Assembly (NCBI GenBank): GCA_937881255.1
Contig: CALGFH010000237.1
Coordinates: 1-5,415 of the forward strand
Direction: 5' to 3'
Length of the DNA: 5,415 nucleotides
Origin: an uncultured Actinomycetes bacterium
GTDB lineage: Bacteria; Actinomycetota; CALGFH01
Shown: one piece after another, positions 1 to 5,415 of the stretch
Layout of the letters: the number at the start of each line of letters is the position of its first letter
Numbering within the stretch: the first letter of the stretch is position 1
Notes under the pieces: model-generated
Database searches by the model: none
What the model was told of the DNA's origin: nothing
What the model saw: only the letters and a program-made list of their open reading frames with translations
Program-made: the position numbers and the translations under genes

Positions 1-493
1 CCAGCAGATCGAACTCGCGCACGGTGAGGATGACCGGCCGGTTCGCGACCGTGACCTCGCGGGTGACCGGGTCGACCTGGACATCGCCTGAGCGGAGCGG
101 CGGCGACGGGCGAGGCCCGTCGCCAACCAGGGTCCGGCGCAGGACGCTGCGTACGCGGGCGACCAGCTCGCGGGGGCTGAACGGCTTGACCACGTAGTCG
201 TCGGCACCCAGTTCCAGGCCGACGATCCGGTCCGACTCGTGGCCTTTTGCGGTCAGCATGATGATCGGGGTGGAGTGCTTGGCGCGGACCTGCCGGCAGA
301 CTTCGAGGCCGTCGACGCCCGGCAGCATCAGGTCCAGGACGATCAGGTCGGGGACGTTGGCGCTGAACGCCGCCAACGCCGCCGCGCCGTCCTCGGCCGC
401 CTGCACGCGGTAGCCCTCCCGCTCCAGGTAGTGCTGGACAACCTCGCGGACGGTCGGCTCGTCGTCGACGACCAGGATCCGTTCCCCGGCCAC
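1..493 (-). CDS. OmpR/PhoB-family response regulator (C-terminus cut by window edge)
   Basis: This is the DNA-binding half of a two-component system; a membrane histidine kinase, not in the window, would phosphorylate it. The 164 codons present contain a complete receiver domain (about residues 4-120): acidic pair D10-D11 in ILVVDDE, phosphoacceptor D54 in LIVLDLMLPGVDG, switch T81 in IIMLTAK, and Y100 with invariant K103 in DDYVVKPFSPREL. After a Pro/Gly-rich linker comes the start of a winged-helix domain (from about residue 136, ending in TVREFDLL), so the recognition helix lies outside the window. The GTG start at 493 is fixed by a strong Shine-Dalgarno directly upstream and by receiver homology beginning at residue 5. 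It is transcribed divergently from the epimerase gene; the motif at 557-575 lies 63 bases from its start. The family assignment is firm. Which regulator it is (PhoP, RegX3, MtrA or another) cannot be told from this part. Confidence 0.95.
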   Translation of the reverse strand, partial: MAGERILVVDDEPTVREVVQHYLEREGYRVQAAEDGAAALAAFSANVPDLIVLDLMLPGVDGLEVCRQVRAKHSTPIIMLTAKGHESDRIVGLELGADDYVVKPFSPRELVARVRSVLRRTLVGDGPRPSPPLRSGDVQVDPVTREVTVANRPVILTVREFDLL

Positions 494-494
494 G

Positions 495-504
495 CTCCCT
501 CCTT
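495..504 (-). promoter_or_regulatory. Strong Shine-Dalgarno of the response regulator gene
   Basis: On the minus strand this reads AAGGAGGGAG and ends one base before the GTG start at 493. It is the best ribosome-binding site in front of any gene here and decides the start codon. The plus-strand genes at 623 and 3474 lack anything comparable. Confidence 0.75.
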
Positions 505-556
505 CCGGCTTCGACGGTGGCACATCCTTGGTGGCCTCGCCAGGTCCGTCCCGAAC

Positions 557-575
557 CCGTCACGAGTTCGTAAGC
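557..575. promoter_or_regulatory. Candidate response-regulator operator, copy 1
   Basis: The bases CCGTCACGAGTTCGTAAGC contain the half-sites GTCAC (559-563) and GTAAG (570-574), whose starts are 11 bases apart. That is the tandem, one-turn spacing typical of OmpR/PhoB-family binding sites. A near copy lies at 3411-3429 with 16 of 19 bases the same. This copy sits in the 129-base region between the divergent regulator and epimerase genes, ending 47 bases before the epimerase ATG. I see no convincing -10/-35 pair nearby, so the motif could instead be part of a promoter. Binding by the neighbouring regulator is inferred. Confidence 0.5.
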
Positions 576-622
576 GCCGTTGCATTGATCCTCGGGCCAC
601 GGGCCGGGCATTCTGGCCGATC

Positions 623-1690
623 ATGCGTGTCCTGGTCACCGGCGGGGCCGGGTTTGTCGGCAGCCATCTCGTCGACCTCCTGGTCGAGGGCGGCCATGAG
701 GTCGTCTCGCTCGACCGTCTGCACCCCCGCGCCCACGCCGGGCGGCCCGACTACCTCCGCGACGACGTCGAGCACGTCGACGCCGACCTGGCCGACCCGG
801 CTGCGGCTGGGGTTCTGGACCGTGCCCTGGACGGCGTGGACGCGGTCAGCCACCAGGCGGCCATGGTCGGCCTGGGACGAGACGTCAGTGACGTGGTCGA
901 GTTCGTCCGCGACAACGACCTGGGCACCGCCGTGCTGCTGGCCGCCCTGGCCCGCCACGGCCACGTCGGCCGGCTGGTGCTGGCCAGCTCGATGGTGGTG
1001 TACGGCGAGGGCGCCTACCGCTGCGGCGAGCACGGGCCGGTCCGACCCGGGCCCCGCCCGGCGGCGCGGCTGAAGGCCGGCCGGTTCGAGCCACCCTGCC
1101 CCCGCTGCGGCGCCGACCTGGAGCCGGTGGCGGTCGCCGAGGACGCCCCGCCTGATCCACGCAGTGTCTATGCGGCCACCAAGCTGCACCAGGAGCACTT
1201 GGCCGCCGCCTGCGCCCTGGCCGGCGGCCCGCCGGTCACCGCCCTGCGCTACCACAACGTCTACGGGCCGCGGATGCCCCGCGACACCCCCTATGCCGGG
1301 GTGGCGTCCATCTTCCGCAGCGCCCTGGCCGGTCGGCGGGCCCCGACGGTGCTCGAAGACGGCCGGCAGCGCCGCGACTTCGTCCATGTGACCGATGTCG
1401 CCAGGGCCAACCTGCTCGCCCTGACCACGCCCGAGCCTGTTGAGGGAGCCCTCAACGTGGCCAGCGGCCAGCCCCACACCATCGGCGAGCTGGCGACCGC
1501 GCTCGCCGAGGCCGTGGGCGGTCCCGCCCCCGAGGTGGTGGGGGGCTGGCGTCCCGGCGACGTCCGCCACGTGGTCGCCTCTCCGGCCCTGGCCGCCGGC
1601 CGCCTCGGCTTCCGATCCCAGGTCGACTTCACCCGAGGCATGGCCGAGTTCGCCAGAGCGGAGCTACGCGAGCCGGTCCCGGCCAGCTAG
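623..1690 (+). CDS. Extended-SDR NAD-dependent sugar-nucleotide epimerase, dTDP-L-rhamnose 4-epimerase-like
   Basis: This predicted cytoplasmic enzyme of 355 residues converts a nucleotide sugar through a 4-keto intermediate using bound NAD. The Rossmann motif TGGAGFVGS (G7, G10, G13) opens the protein; D31 can bind the NAD ribose. The active site is visible as S123 in ASSMVVYG with Y183 and K187 in YAATK. ALRYHNVYGPR and RRDFVHVTDVA are the usual substrate-side motifs. An insertion at about residues 128-170 carries C134-x-x-H137 and C159-x-x-C162; such an insertion is what I recall in dTDP-L-rhamnose 4-epimerases (WbiB type, 6-deoxy-L-talose/L-rhamnose), hence the substrate guess. The open frame runs further upstream to 239, but the Rossmann strand starts at ATG 623 and the extension lies antisense to the regulator, so 623 is the start. 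Its Shine-Dalgarno is weak. The fold is certain; the substrate is only likely. Confidence 0.88.
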   Translation: MRVLVTGGAGFVGSHLVDLLVEGGHEVVSLDRLHPRAHAGRPDYLRDDVEHVDADLADPAAAGVLDRALDGVDAVSHQAAMVGLGRDVSDVVEFVRDNDLGTAVLLAALARHGHVGRLVLASSMVVYGEGAYRCGEHGPVRPGPRPAARLKAGRFEPPCPRCGADLEPVAVAEDAPPDPRSVYAATKLHQEHLAAACALAGGPPVTALRYHNVYGPRMPRDTPYAGVASIFRSALAGRRAPTVLEDGRQRRDFVHVTDVARANLLALTTPEPVEGALNVASGQPHTIGELATALAEAVGGPAPEVVGGWRPGDVRHVVASPALAAGRLGFRSQVDFTRGMAEFARAELREPVPAS

Positions 1691-1694
1691 TTGC

Positions 1695-1889
1695 TCACCG
1701 GTGCTCGGGGTTGTCGGAGTCGAAGCGGCAGCCGGCCTCCCATGCTGTGCGCTGGTTGCCATGGGCCGGGATCCCGCCGGCATCCTTGAGCAGCTTGGCC
1801 AGGTGCAGCAGGTTCCAGGTCGCGAAGCTGGTGTTGCGGTTGGTGAAGTCGTTCTCAGGACCGCCGGACCCCGGGTCGAGGATCGAACC
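1695..1889 (-). pseudogene. Remnant: C-terminal tail of a flavodoxin-family NAD(P)H-dependent oxidoreductase
   Basis: The minus strand encodes about 64 residues, beginning GSILDPGSGGPEND, continuing through FTNRN and TWNLLHLAKLLKDAGGIPAHGNQR, and ending AGCRFDSDNPEHR before TGA at 1697-1695. I recognise this as the conserved end of actinobacterial flavodoxin/NADPH-dependent FMN reductase-like proteins of roughly 200 residues. The flavin-binding N-terminal two thirds are missing. No ATG, GTG or TTG occurs in the frame between the upstream stop (1913-1911) and the homology, so it cannot be an ordinary gene. The upstream stop is that of the membrane protein gene, and the two frames coincide. There is no internal stop or frameshift, so the truncation appears recent or the tail is slow to decay. 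The family call rests on remembered sequence, not a search. Confidence 0.7.
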
Positions 1890-1910
1890 TCCTTGAGTCT
1901 GGCGGCGGGG

Positions 1911-3362
1911 TCACCAGCGGGTAGCGAACAACAACTGGACCAGTAGTGTCTGGCCGACCAGCAGGCCGACGACCACCGGGACCCGGACCCGCCAGGCCAG
2001 CAGTTGCCGGACCACCGGGACCAGGACCAGCGGGATGAGGAACTGGAAGATCCGCTCCACTTCGCCCTTGGTGAACCCCCAGGAGGCGGCGGCCAGCAGC
2101 GTGGCCAGGGCGGCGGCATCCACCGAGGCCCAGGCACGCTCGCGGACCACCGCGACCGCCCTGGCCGCCAGGGCGGCCAACAGCGGCACGCCGAGCATGC
2201 CGCCGAAGGCGAGCAGGTCGCCGGGCATCCAGTAGGCCAGCGGCCGACCCGCCGACCCGGGTGCGGCCTGGTAGGCGTCGTGGACGGCCAGGACCGCGGC
2301 GGGTACGTCGTAGCCGGCGGCCAGCCACAGGCCGCCGGCCAGGCCGCACACGACCACGCCCGTCCCGGCGGCCCAGCGCAGCACCCAGGCGCGGTCGGTG
2401 CGGAGCTGGCCGGCGGCGCGGACGCCGAGGAAGACCAGCAGCAGGATGGCCGCGTAGGTGAGCATCGACGAGGCCCAGAGCAGGACCCCACCGACCATCG
2501 TCCAGGCGGCCGAGCGGCGCACCAGCCCCCGGTGGGCGGCCAGGGCGGCGGCGCCGAGCACCGCCGCGAACACCGCGTCGGCCGAGGTCGCCAGGTACAG
2601 GACCACCCCAGGGGCCAGCACCCACATCGCGAGCGCCAGGCGGCCGCCCCTCTCCCCGAGCTCGTCGCGGGCCAGCCCAGCGGCCGCCACCGCCCCCAGC
2701 GAGCCCAGTGCCACCGTGGCCAGCGCCGCCGCCGTCAACCCCGGCCAGATCCGCGCGACCAGGGCGTACACCACCATCGCCCCGGCCGGGTGGCCGGTGG
2801 CATGGCTGGGCAGGTCGTGCAGCCGCGCCGGGAAGTCGTGCAGGAAGGTGGGGATGGCACCGACCTGGCCGGCTCCGGCCGGGTACTCCCCGGCGTAGTC
2901 AAAGGGCGCCGCCCACGCCGGAGGTCCGCCGGCCAGCGCGGCCACGGCCAGGGCCAAGAGCGCGGCCAGCCCGGCCGACGCGGCCGCCCGCCAGCGCCAG
3001 GCGATACCGGCGTGATACAGGGCCAGGACGGCCGCGACCGCGGCCGCCACCACCGGAAAGACGGCGACCGCCCATCCGAGATCGAGCTGCGGGTCGGGGA
3101 ACACATAGAACGGGAAGCTGAAGTACCAGGGCACGCTCGGGACCTCGAACCCGACCCGACCCCAGCCGCGCAGCCACAGCGTCCCCAGCGTTCCGGCCAG
3201 GACCACCACCGCCGCGGCCGCCGTGGTCACCCTGGCGAACGCCGGGTCGGGCGGGCCGCCGGTCGGTTCCCGGGTCGCGGGCCGGCCGGTCGGGCCGTCG
3301 GGGCCCGACCGGCGCTGCCCGGCCGGCCCCCCCGGAGCTCGTGACCCGCCCAGCACCCGCAT
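1911..3362 (-). CDS. Polytopic membrane protein, probable GT-C-type glycosyltransferase
   Basis: This is an integral membrane protein of 483 residues with roughly 11-13 hydrophobic segments (about 44-64, 97-117, 127-145, 193-230, 243-277, 286-313, 332-350, 381-405, 413-431, 438-455, 461-480). GT-C enzymes move sugars from polyprenyl-phosphate donors to acceptors on the outer face of the membrane. Points in favour are an acidic pair in an early loop (D155 and E159 in FDYAGEY), the HPAG motif at 191-194, which resembles the HPPG of PMT-like proteins, and GEVERIFQFLIPL (433-445) near the end, a pattern I associate with this class. The first 43 residues are Pro/Gly/Arg-rich and probably disordered; a GTG start at residue 45 is a possible alternative, though neither start has a clear Shine-Dalgarno. 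It is divergent from the GT2 operon and convergent with the epimerase gene. The membrane nature is certain; the enzymatic role is inferred. Confidence 0.8.
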   Translation of the reverse strand: MRVLGGSRAPGGPAGQRRSGPDGPTGRPATREPTGGPPDPAFARVTTAAAAVVVLAGTLGTLWLRGWGRVGFEVPSVPWYFSFPFYVFPDPQLDLGWAVAVFPVVAAAVAAVLALYHAGIAWRWRAAASAGLAALLALAVAALAGGPPAWAAPFDYAGEYPAGAGQVGAIPTFLHDFPARLHDLPSHATGHPAGAMVVYALVARIWPGLTAAALATVALGSLGAVAAAGLARDELGERGGRLALAMWVLAPGVVLYLATSADAVFAAVLGAAALAAHRGLVRRSAAWTMVGGVLLWASSMLTYAAILLLVFLGVRAAGQLRTDRAWVLRWAAGTGVVVCGLAGGLWLAAGYDVPAAVLAVHDAYQAAPGSAGRPLAYWMPGDLLAFGGMLGVPLLAALAARAVAVVRERAWASVDAAALATLLAAASWGFTKGEVERIFQFLIPLVLVPVVRQLLAWRVRVPVVVGLLVGQTLLVQLLFATRW

Positions 3363-3410
3363 GGGCCGAGGCTAGCCGCGAGCGGTCGGGCGGAAGGCGG
3401 TCTGGAGCAT

Positions 3411-3429
3411 CCGTCACCAGTCTGTAAGC
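3411..3429. promoter_or_regulatory. Candidate response-regulator operator, copy 2
   Basis: The bases CCGTCACCAGTCTGTAAGC match copy 1 (557-575) at 16 of 19 positions. All three differences fall in the six-base spacer, leaving the half-sites GTCAC (3413-3417) and GTAAG (3424-3428) intact. The copy lies in the 111-base region between the membrane protein gene (minus, starting at 3362, 48 bases away) and the GT2 gene (plus, 44 bases away). No clear promoter boxes or strong ribosome-binding site are visible in this region. Two short GC-rich inverted repeats follow at 3432-3448 and 3452-3463, but such repeats are common at this base composition. Confidence 0.5.
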
Positions 3430-3473
3430 CCGGCGAGCGAGGCTCGTCAGGGTCGGCCCCGACACTGGGCGCC

Positions 3474-4229
3474 ATGGACCTGTCCGGCGTCACCGTCGTG
3501 CTCCCCGCCCTCGACGAGGCCGCGGCCCTGCCGGCCGCACTCGCCTCGTTCCCACCCGGGATCGACCTGCTGGTGGTCGACAACGGCTCCAGCGACGGCA
3601 CCGCGGCGGTGGCCGCGGCCGCCGGGGCCAGGGTGATCACCGAACCCCGGCGAGGCTTCGGCGCCGCCTGCTGGGCCGGTGTGCAGGCGTCCCCGCTGGC
3701 CGAGGTGATCGCCTTCGCCGACGCCGACGGCTCCTTCGACGGCGCCGACCTGACGGCGGTGGCCGGGCCGGTCCTTCGCGGGCAGGCCGACCTGGTTGTC
3801 GGATCGCGGATCACCGGAGGGCGAGAGCCCGGGGCCATGACGGCGTTCGCGGTGGCCGCCAACCGGGCCCTCGGGCTGGCCTGCCGTCTGCTGTTCGGCG
3901 TTCCGCTTTCCGACCTCGGGCCGTTCCGGGCCATCCGCCGTGACACCCTGCTCGCCCTGGGCGTCCGTGATCGTGGCCAGGGCTGGCCGCTGGAGATGAT
4001 CGGCCGCGCCGGCCGGGCCGGCCTGCGGGTGGTCGAGGTCCCGGTCCGCTACCGGCCCCGCGCCGCCGGCGCCAGCAAGGTGTCGGGTTCGCTGCGCGGA
4101 AGCTTCCGGGCCGCCGCGTCCATGGCCGGTGTCACCTGCCGGCTGCTGGTCGAACGGTTCGCGACCCGCGCCCGACCCGGGCCAGGGCGGCCGGCGGCCG
4201 CGACCCGGCCCCGGAGCGCCGGCCGGTGA
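3474..4229 (+). CDS. GT2 glycosyltransferase, polyprenyl-phosphate sugar synthase type
   Basis: This is a GT-A-fold family 2 glycosyltransferase of 251 residues, close to dolichyl-phosphate-mannose synthase and undecaprenyl-phosphate-sugar synthases in pattern. The nucleotide-binding start VVLPALDEA (8-16) and VDNGSSDGT (35-43) are followed by the metal-binding D83-A84-D85 in FADADGS. VVGSRITGG and LSDLGPFRAIRR are the usual middle motifs of the DPM1-like branch, and VPVRYRPRAAGASKVSG (roughly 197-213) matches their conserved end. It has no C-terminal transmembrane pair, so it should be soluble or peripheral at the inner membrane face. The last 25 or so residues are an Arg/Pro-rich tail. ATG 3474 is chosen because the first strand begins at residue 6; no clear Shine-Dalgarno precedes it. 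Its stop overlaps the next start by 4 bases, indicating translational coupling. Donor and acceptor are unknown; a lipid-linked sugar for the adjacent membrane protein is an inference. Confidence 0.9.
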   Translation: MDLSGVTVVLPALDEAAALPAALASFPPGIDLLVVDNGSSDGTAAVAAAAGARVITEPRRGFGAACWAGVQASPLAEVIAFADADGSFDGADLTAVAGPVLRGQADLVVGSRITGGREPGAMTAFAVAANRALGLACRLLFGVPLSDLGPFRAIRRDTLLALGVRDRGQGWPLEMIGRAGRAGLRVVEVPVRYRPRAAGASKVSGSLRGSFRAAASMAGVTCRLLVERFATRARPGPGRPAAATRPRSAGR

Positions 4230-4924
4230 CGCCGTCTGGGCGCGGGCGGCGACCGCGCCGGGACGCGCTGGCCGTGATCGCCAAGGAACCGGTCGCCGGG
4301 CTGGCCAAGACCCGTCTGGTGCCGGCCCTCGGGGAGGCAGGGGCGGCCAGGGCGGCGACCGCCATGCTGGCCGACACCCTGGCGGCGGTCCGCGCGACCG
4401 GCGCGGACCCATGGCTGTGCTTCACGCCCGTCGAGGCCAGAGAGCGCCTCGGCCGCCTGGCGCCTGGATTCGGGCTGCTGGCCCAGGGGAGCGGCGACCT
4501 CGGCGACCGTCTGGCCGCCTGCCTGGCTGACCTGCTGGCGACGGGCGCCGATCGGGTGACGATCGTCGGCGCCGACACCCCTCATGTTCCAGTTTCCAGC
4601 TACCAGCGAGCGTTCGCCCTGCTCGACGAGGCCGATGTCGTGCTCGGACCGGCCCTGGACGGCGGGTACTACCTGGTCGCGGCCAAGGCGGCCCGGCCCG
4701 AGCTGTTCGTCGGGATTCCCATGGGCACCGAGGTGGTCCTGACCGAGACCTTGGCCCGGGCTATCGCCGCTGGGCTCGTCGTTGCCCTCCTGCCGCCGCT
4801 GCGCGACCTGGACATGGTCGAGGACCTGGCCGCCGCCCTCGACGCCGGCGAGCTGGCCGGCGCCCCGGCCACCCTCGCGGCGACGAAGGAGCTGCTCGCC
4901 GCCGCCCGGGTCGCGACGGCGTGA
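4226..4924 (+). CDS. DUF2064/TIGR04282 family GT-A-fold transferase
   Basis: This predicted cytoplasmic protein of 232 residues belongs to the family often annotated 'arsenosugar biosynthesis glycosyltransferase', related in fold to nucleotidyltransferases such as CofC and MobA. The N-terminal KEPVAGLAKTRL (20-31) is the nucleotide-binding signature. GADTPHV (115-121) carries the likely metal-binding D117, and LGPALDGGYYL (140-150) is the family hallmark. LRDLDMVEDL near residue 195 is also typical. It starts at GTG 4226, which overlaps the GT2 stop as GTGA, with GGAG at 4213-4216 as a reasonable ribosome-binding site; the first 13 residues are Arg-rich and precede the first strand. The second-gene position in a tight operon ties its role to the GT2 and the methyltransferase. 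Neither of the arsenic genes arsM nor arsS is visible here, so the arsenosugar name should not be transferred. Whether it moves a sugar or a nucleotide is unknown. Confidence 0.88.
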   Translation: MTPSGRGRRPRRDALAVIAKEPVAGLAKTRLVPALGEAGAARAATAMLADTLAAVRATGADPWLCFTPVEARERLGRLAPGFGLLAQGSGDLGDRLAACLADLLATGADRVTIVGADTPHVPVSSYQRAFALLDEADVVLGPALDGGYYLVAAKAARPELFVGIPMGTEVVLTETLARAIAAGLVVALLPPLRDLDMVEDLAAALDAGELAGAPATLAATKELLAAARVATA

Positions 4925-5415
4925 CCGCGGCACTTGCGGCCGACCCGCTCGGCGCCGCCATGGTGGACTTCGCGGCCGGCCGGCAGGCGCCGGCCTGGCT
5001 CAGGGTCGCGCCCGGGCGCCGGCTCACCCACGACCTGGCCGCCTACTTCGCGCCCGTGACCGCCCACGAGCGGGCGCTGCTCGACCTGGTCGAGGGGCCG
5101 GTGCTCGACGTCGGCTGCGGGCCGGCCCGCCACGCCCGGCTCCTGCAGGCCCGCGGCTTGCGCGCGATCGGGCTGGACCGGTCGCTCCTGGCCCTTGGCC
5201 TCGCCCGGTCGCTCGGGCTGCGACGCTGGCTGCACACCGACGCCTGCTCCGGCCCCTTCCCGTCTGTCCGGACCGCCCTGCTGCTTGACGGCAATCTTGG
5301 GCTGGCCGGGACACCGGATGGTGCCGTGCGGCTCCTGCGCCGCCTGGCCACGGCCTGCGGGCCTGGCGGCCAACTCCTGGTGGGCGGCCGCGCCCCCCGC
5401 CATGGGCGGCTGCGG
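4921..5415 (+). CDS. Class I SAM-dependent methyltransferase (C-terminus cut by window edge)
   Basis: The 165 codons present encode the N-terminal part of a Rossmann-fold methyltransferase. SAM motif I is VLDVGCGPARHA (61-72), with D63 and the glycines G65 and G67; D86 in AIGLDRS is the acidic residue expected to bind the SAM ribose. LLLDGNLGLAG (120-130) is the equivalent of motif IV, and GPGGQLLVGGR near the right edge is the post-motif strand of a methyltransferase. The first 40 residues (FAAGRQAPAWLRVAPG and onward) form a helical leader ahead of the core. I chose GTG 4921, overlapping the preceding stop as GTGA, because the same coupling joins the two genes before it; ATG 4960 in the same frame is the alternative, and neither has a good Shine-Dalgarno. 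The reading frame is open to the edge. The methyl acceptor is unknown; an acceptor in the same glycan or small-molecule pathway is inferred from the operon. Confidence 0.9.
   Translation, partial: MTAALAADPLGAAMVDFAAGRQAPAWLRVAPGRRLTHDLAAYFAPVTAHERALLDLVEGPVLDVGCGPARHARLLQARGLRAIGLDRSLLALGLARSLGLRRWLHTDACSGPFPSVRTALLLDGNLGLAGTPDGAVRLLRRLATACGPGGQLLVGGRAPRHGRLR

Noticed and set aside
239..622. Open plus-strand frame extending the epimerase upstream by 128 codons
   Set aside because: It lies antisense to the response regulator and across the divergent intergenic region, has no SDR homology, and the Rossmann motif begins right after ATG 623. It is a product of high GC content.
560..1570. Long minus-strand open frame of 336 codons under the epimerase
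   Set aside because: It mirrors the epimerase codons; the translation is Gly/Ala/Arg/His-rich without recognisable motifs. Similar shadows under the GT2 and DUF2064 genes (for example 3447-4412 and 4049-4933, minus) were rejected for the same reason.
1711..1896. Small plus-strand open frame of 61 codons
   Set aside because: It is the antisense of the flavodoxin-family tail, whose minus-strand translation has clear family residues while this one has none.
1691..1910. Possible bidirectional terminator between the convergent epimerase and membrane protein genes
   Set aside because: Only tiny palindromes are present (CACCGGTG near 1697-1704 and a GACCC/GGGTC repeat near 1867-1878), with no long stem and no T-tract. 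The space is explained by the oxidoreductase remnant.
1910..1925. A weaker third match to the operator motif (GTCACCAGCGGGTAGC)
   Set aside because: GTCAC and GTA are again 11 bases apart, but the second half-site is GTAGC rather than GTAAG, and the stretch is the last codons and stop of the membrane protein gene, far from any start codon. Probably chance.
2004..3344. Long plus-strand open frame of 446 codons
   Set aside because: It is fully antisense to the membrane protein gene, and its product is a Gly/Gln/Arg/His-rich low-complexity sequence with no domains. The minus frame shows membrane segments and family motifs, so it is the real gene.
3432..3463. Two short inverted repeats before the GT2 start (CGAGC/GCTCG and GTCGG/CCGAC)
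   Set aside because: Stems of 4-7 pairs are expected by chance at this base composition; there is no T-run, no riboswitch-like architecture and no evidence that they are transcribed.

Overview
The window is very GC-rich and its codons end almost entirely in G or C. It uses GTG starts and stop/start overlaps of the form GTGA, and its best protein resemblances are to actinobacterial families. I read it as chromosomal DNA from a high-GC actinomycete or a related, perhaps uncultured, actinobacterium. I see no rRNA, tRNA, CRISPR array, insertion sequence or phage gene.

Layout, left to right. (1) 1-493, minus: an OmpR-family response regulator, cut by the left edge inside its DNA-binding domain. 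(2) 494-622: a divergent intergenic region holding a 19-base motif (557-575). (3) 623-1690, plus: an extended-SDR sugar-nucleotide epimerase with a Cys/His insertion, most like dTDP-L-rhamnose 4-epimerases. (4) 1695-1889, minus: the start-less C-terminal tail of a flavodoxin-family NAD(P)H-dependent oxidoreductase, a gene remnant. (5) 1911-3362, minus: a polytopic membrane protein that looks like a GT-C glycosyltransferase. (6) 3363-3473: a second divergent intergenic region with a near copy of the motif (3411-3429, 16 of 19 bases identical). (7) 3474-4229, 4226-4924 and 4921 to the right edge, plus: three genes overlapping by 4 bases each, encoding a GT2 glycosyltransferase of the dolichol-phosphate-mannose-synthase type, a DUF2064/TIGR04282 GT-A-fold protein, and a class I SAM-dependent methyltransferase (cut by the edge).

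How they may work together (inference). The epimerase would make or interconvert a deoxysugar nucleotide. The soluble GT2 could load a sugar onto a polyprenyl phosphate. The GT-C-like membrane protein could use such a lipid-linked sugar outside the membrane. The DUF2064 protein and the methyltransferase would make or decorate a further building block. From memory, similar sets (regulator, epimerase, membrane protein, GT2, DUF2064, methyltransferase) recur in actinobacteria, often beside a molybdopterin oxidoreductase, but I know of no assigned product.

The most interesting signal is the pair of motifs. Each has two half-sites one helical turn apart (GTCAC-N6-GTAAG), the geometry OmpR-family regulators use. 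They sit in the only two divergent intergenic regions of the window, one beside the regulator gene, which suggests that the regulator controls itself and the whole sugar locus.
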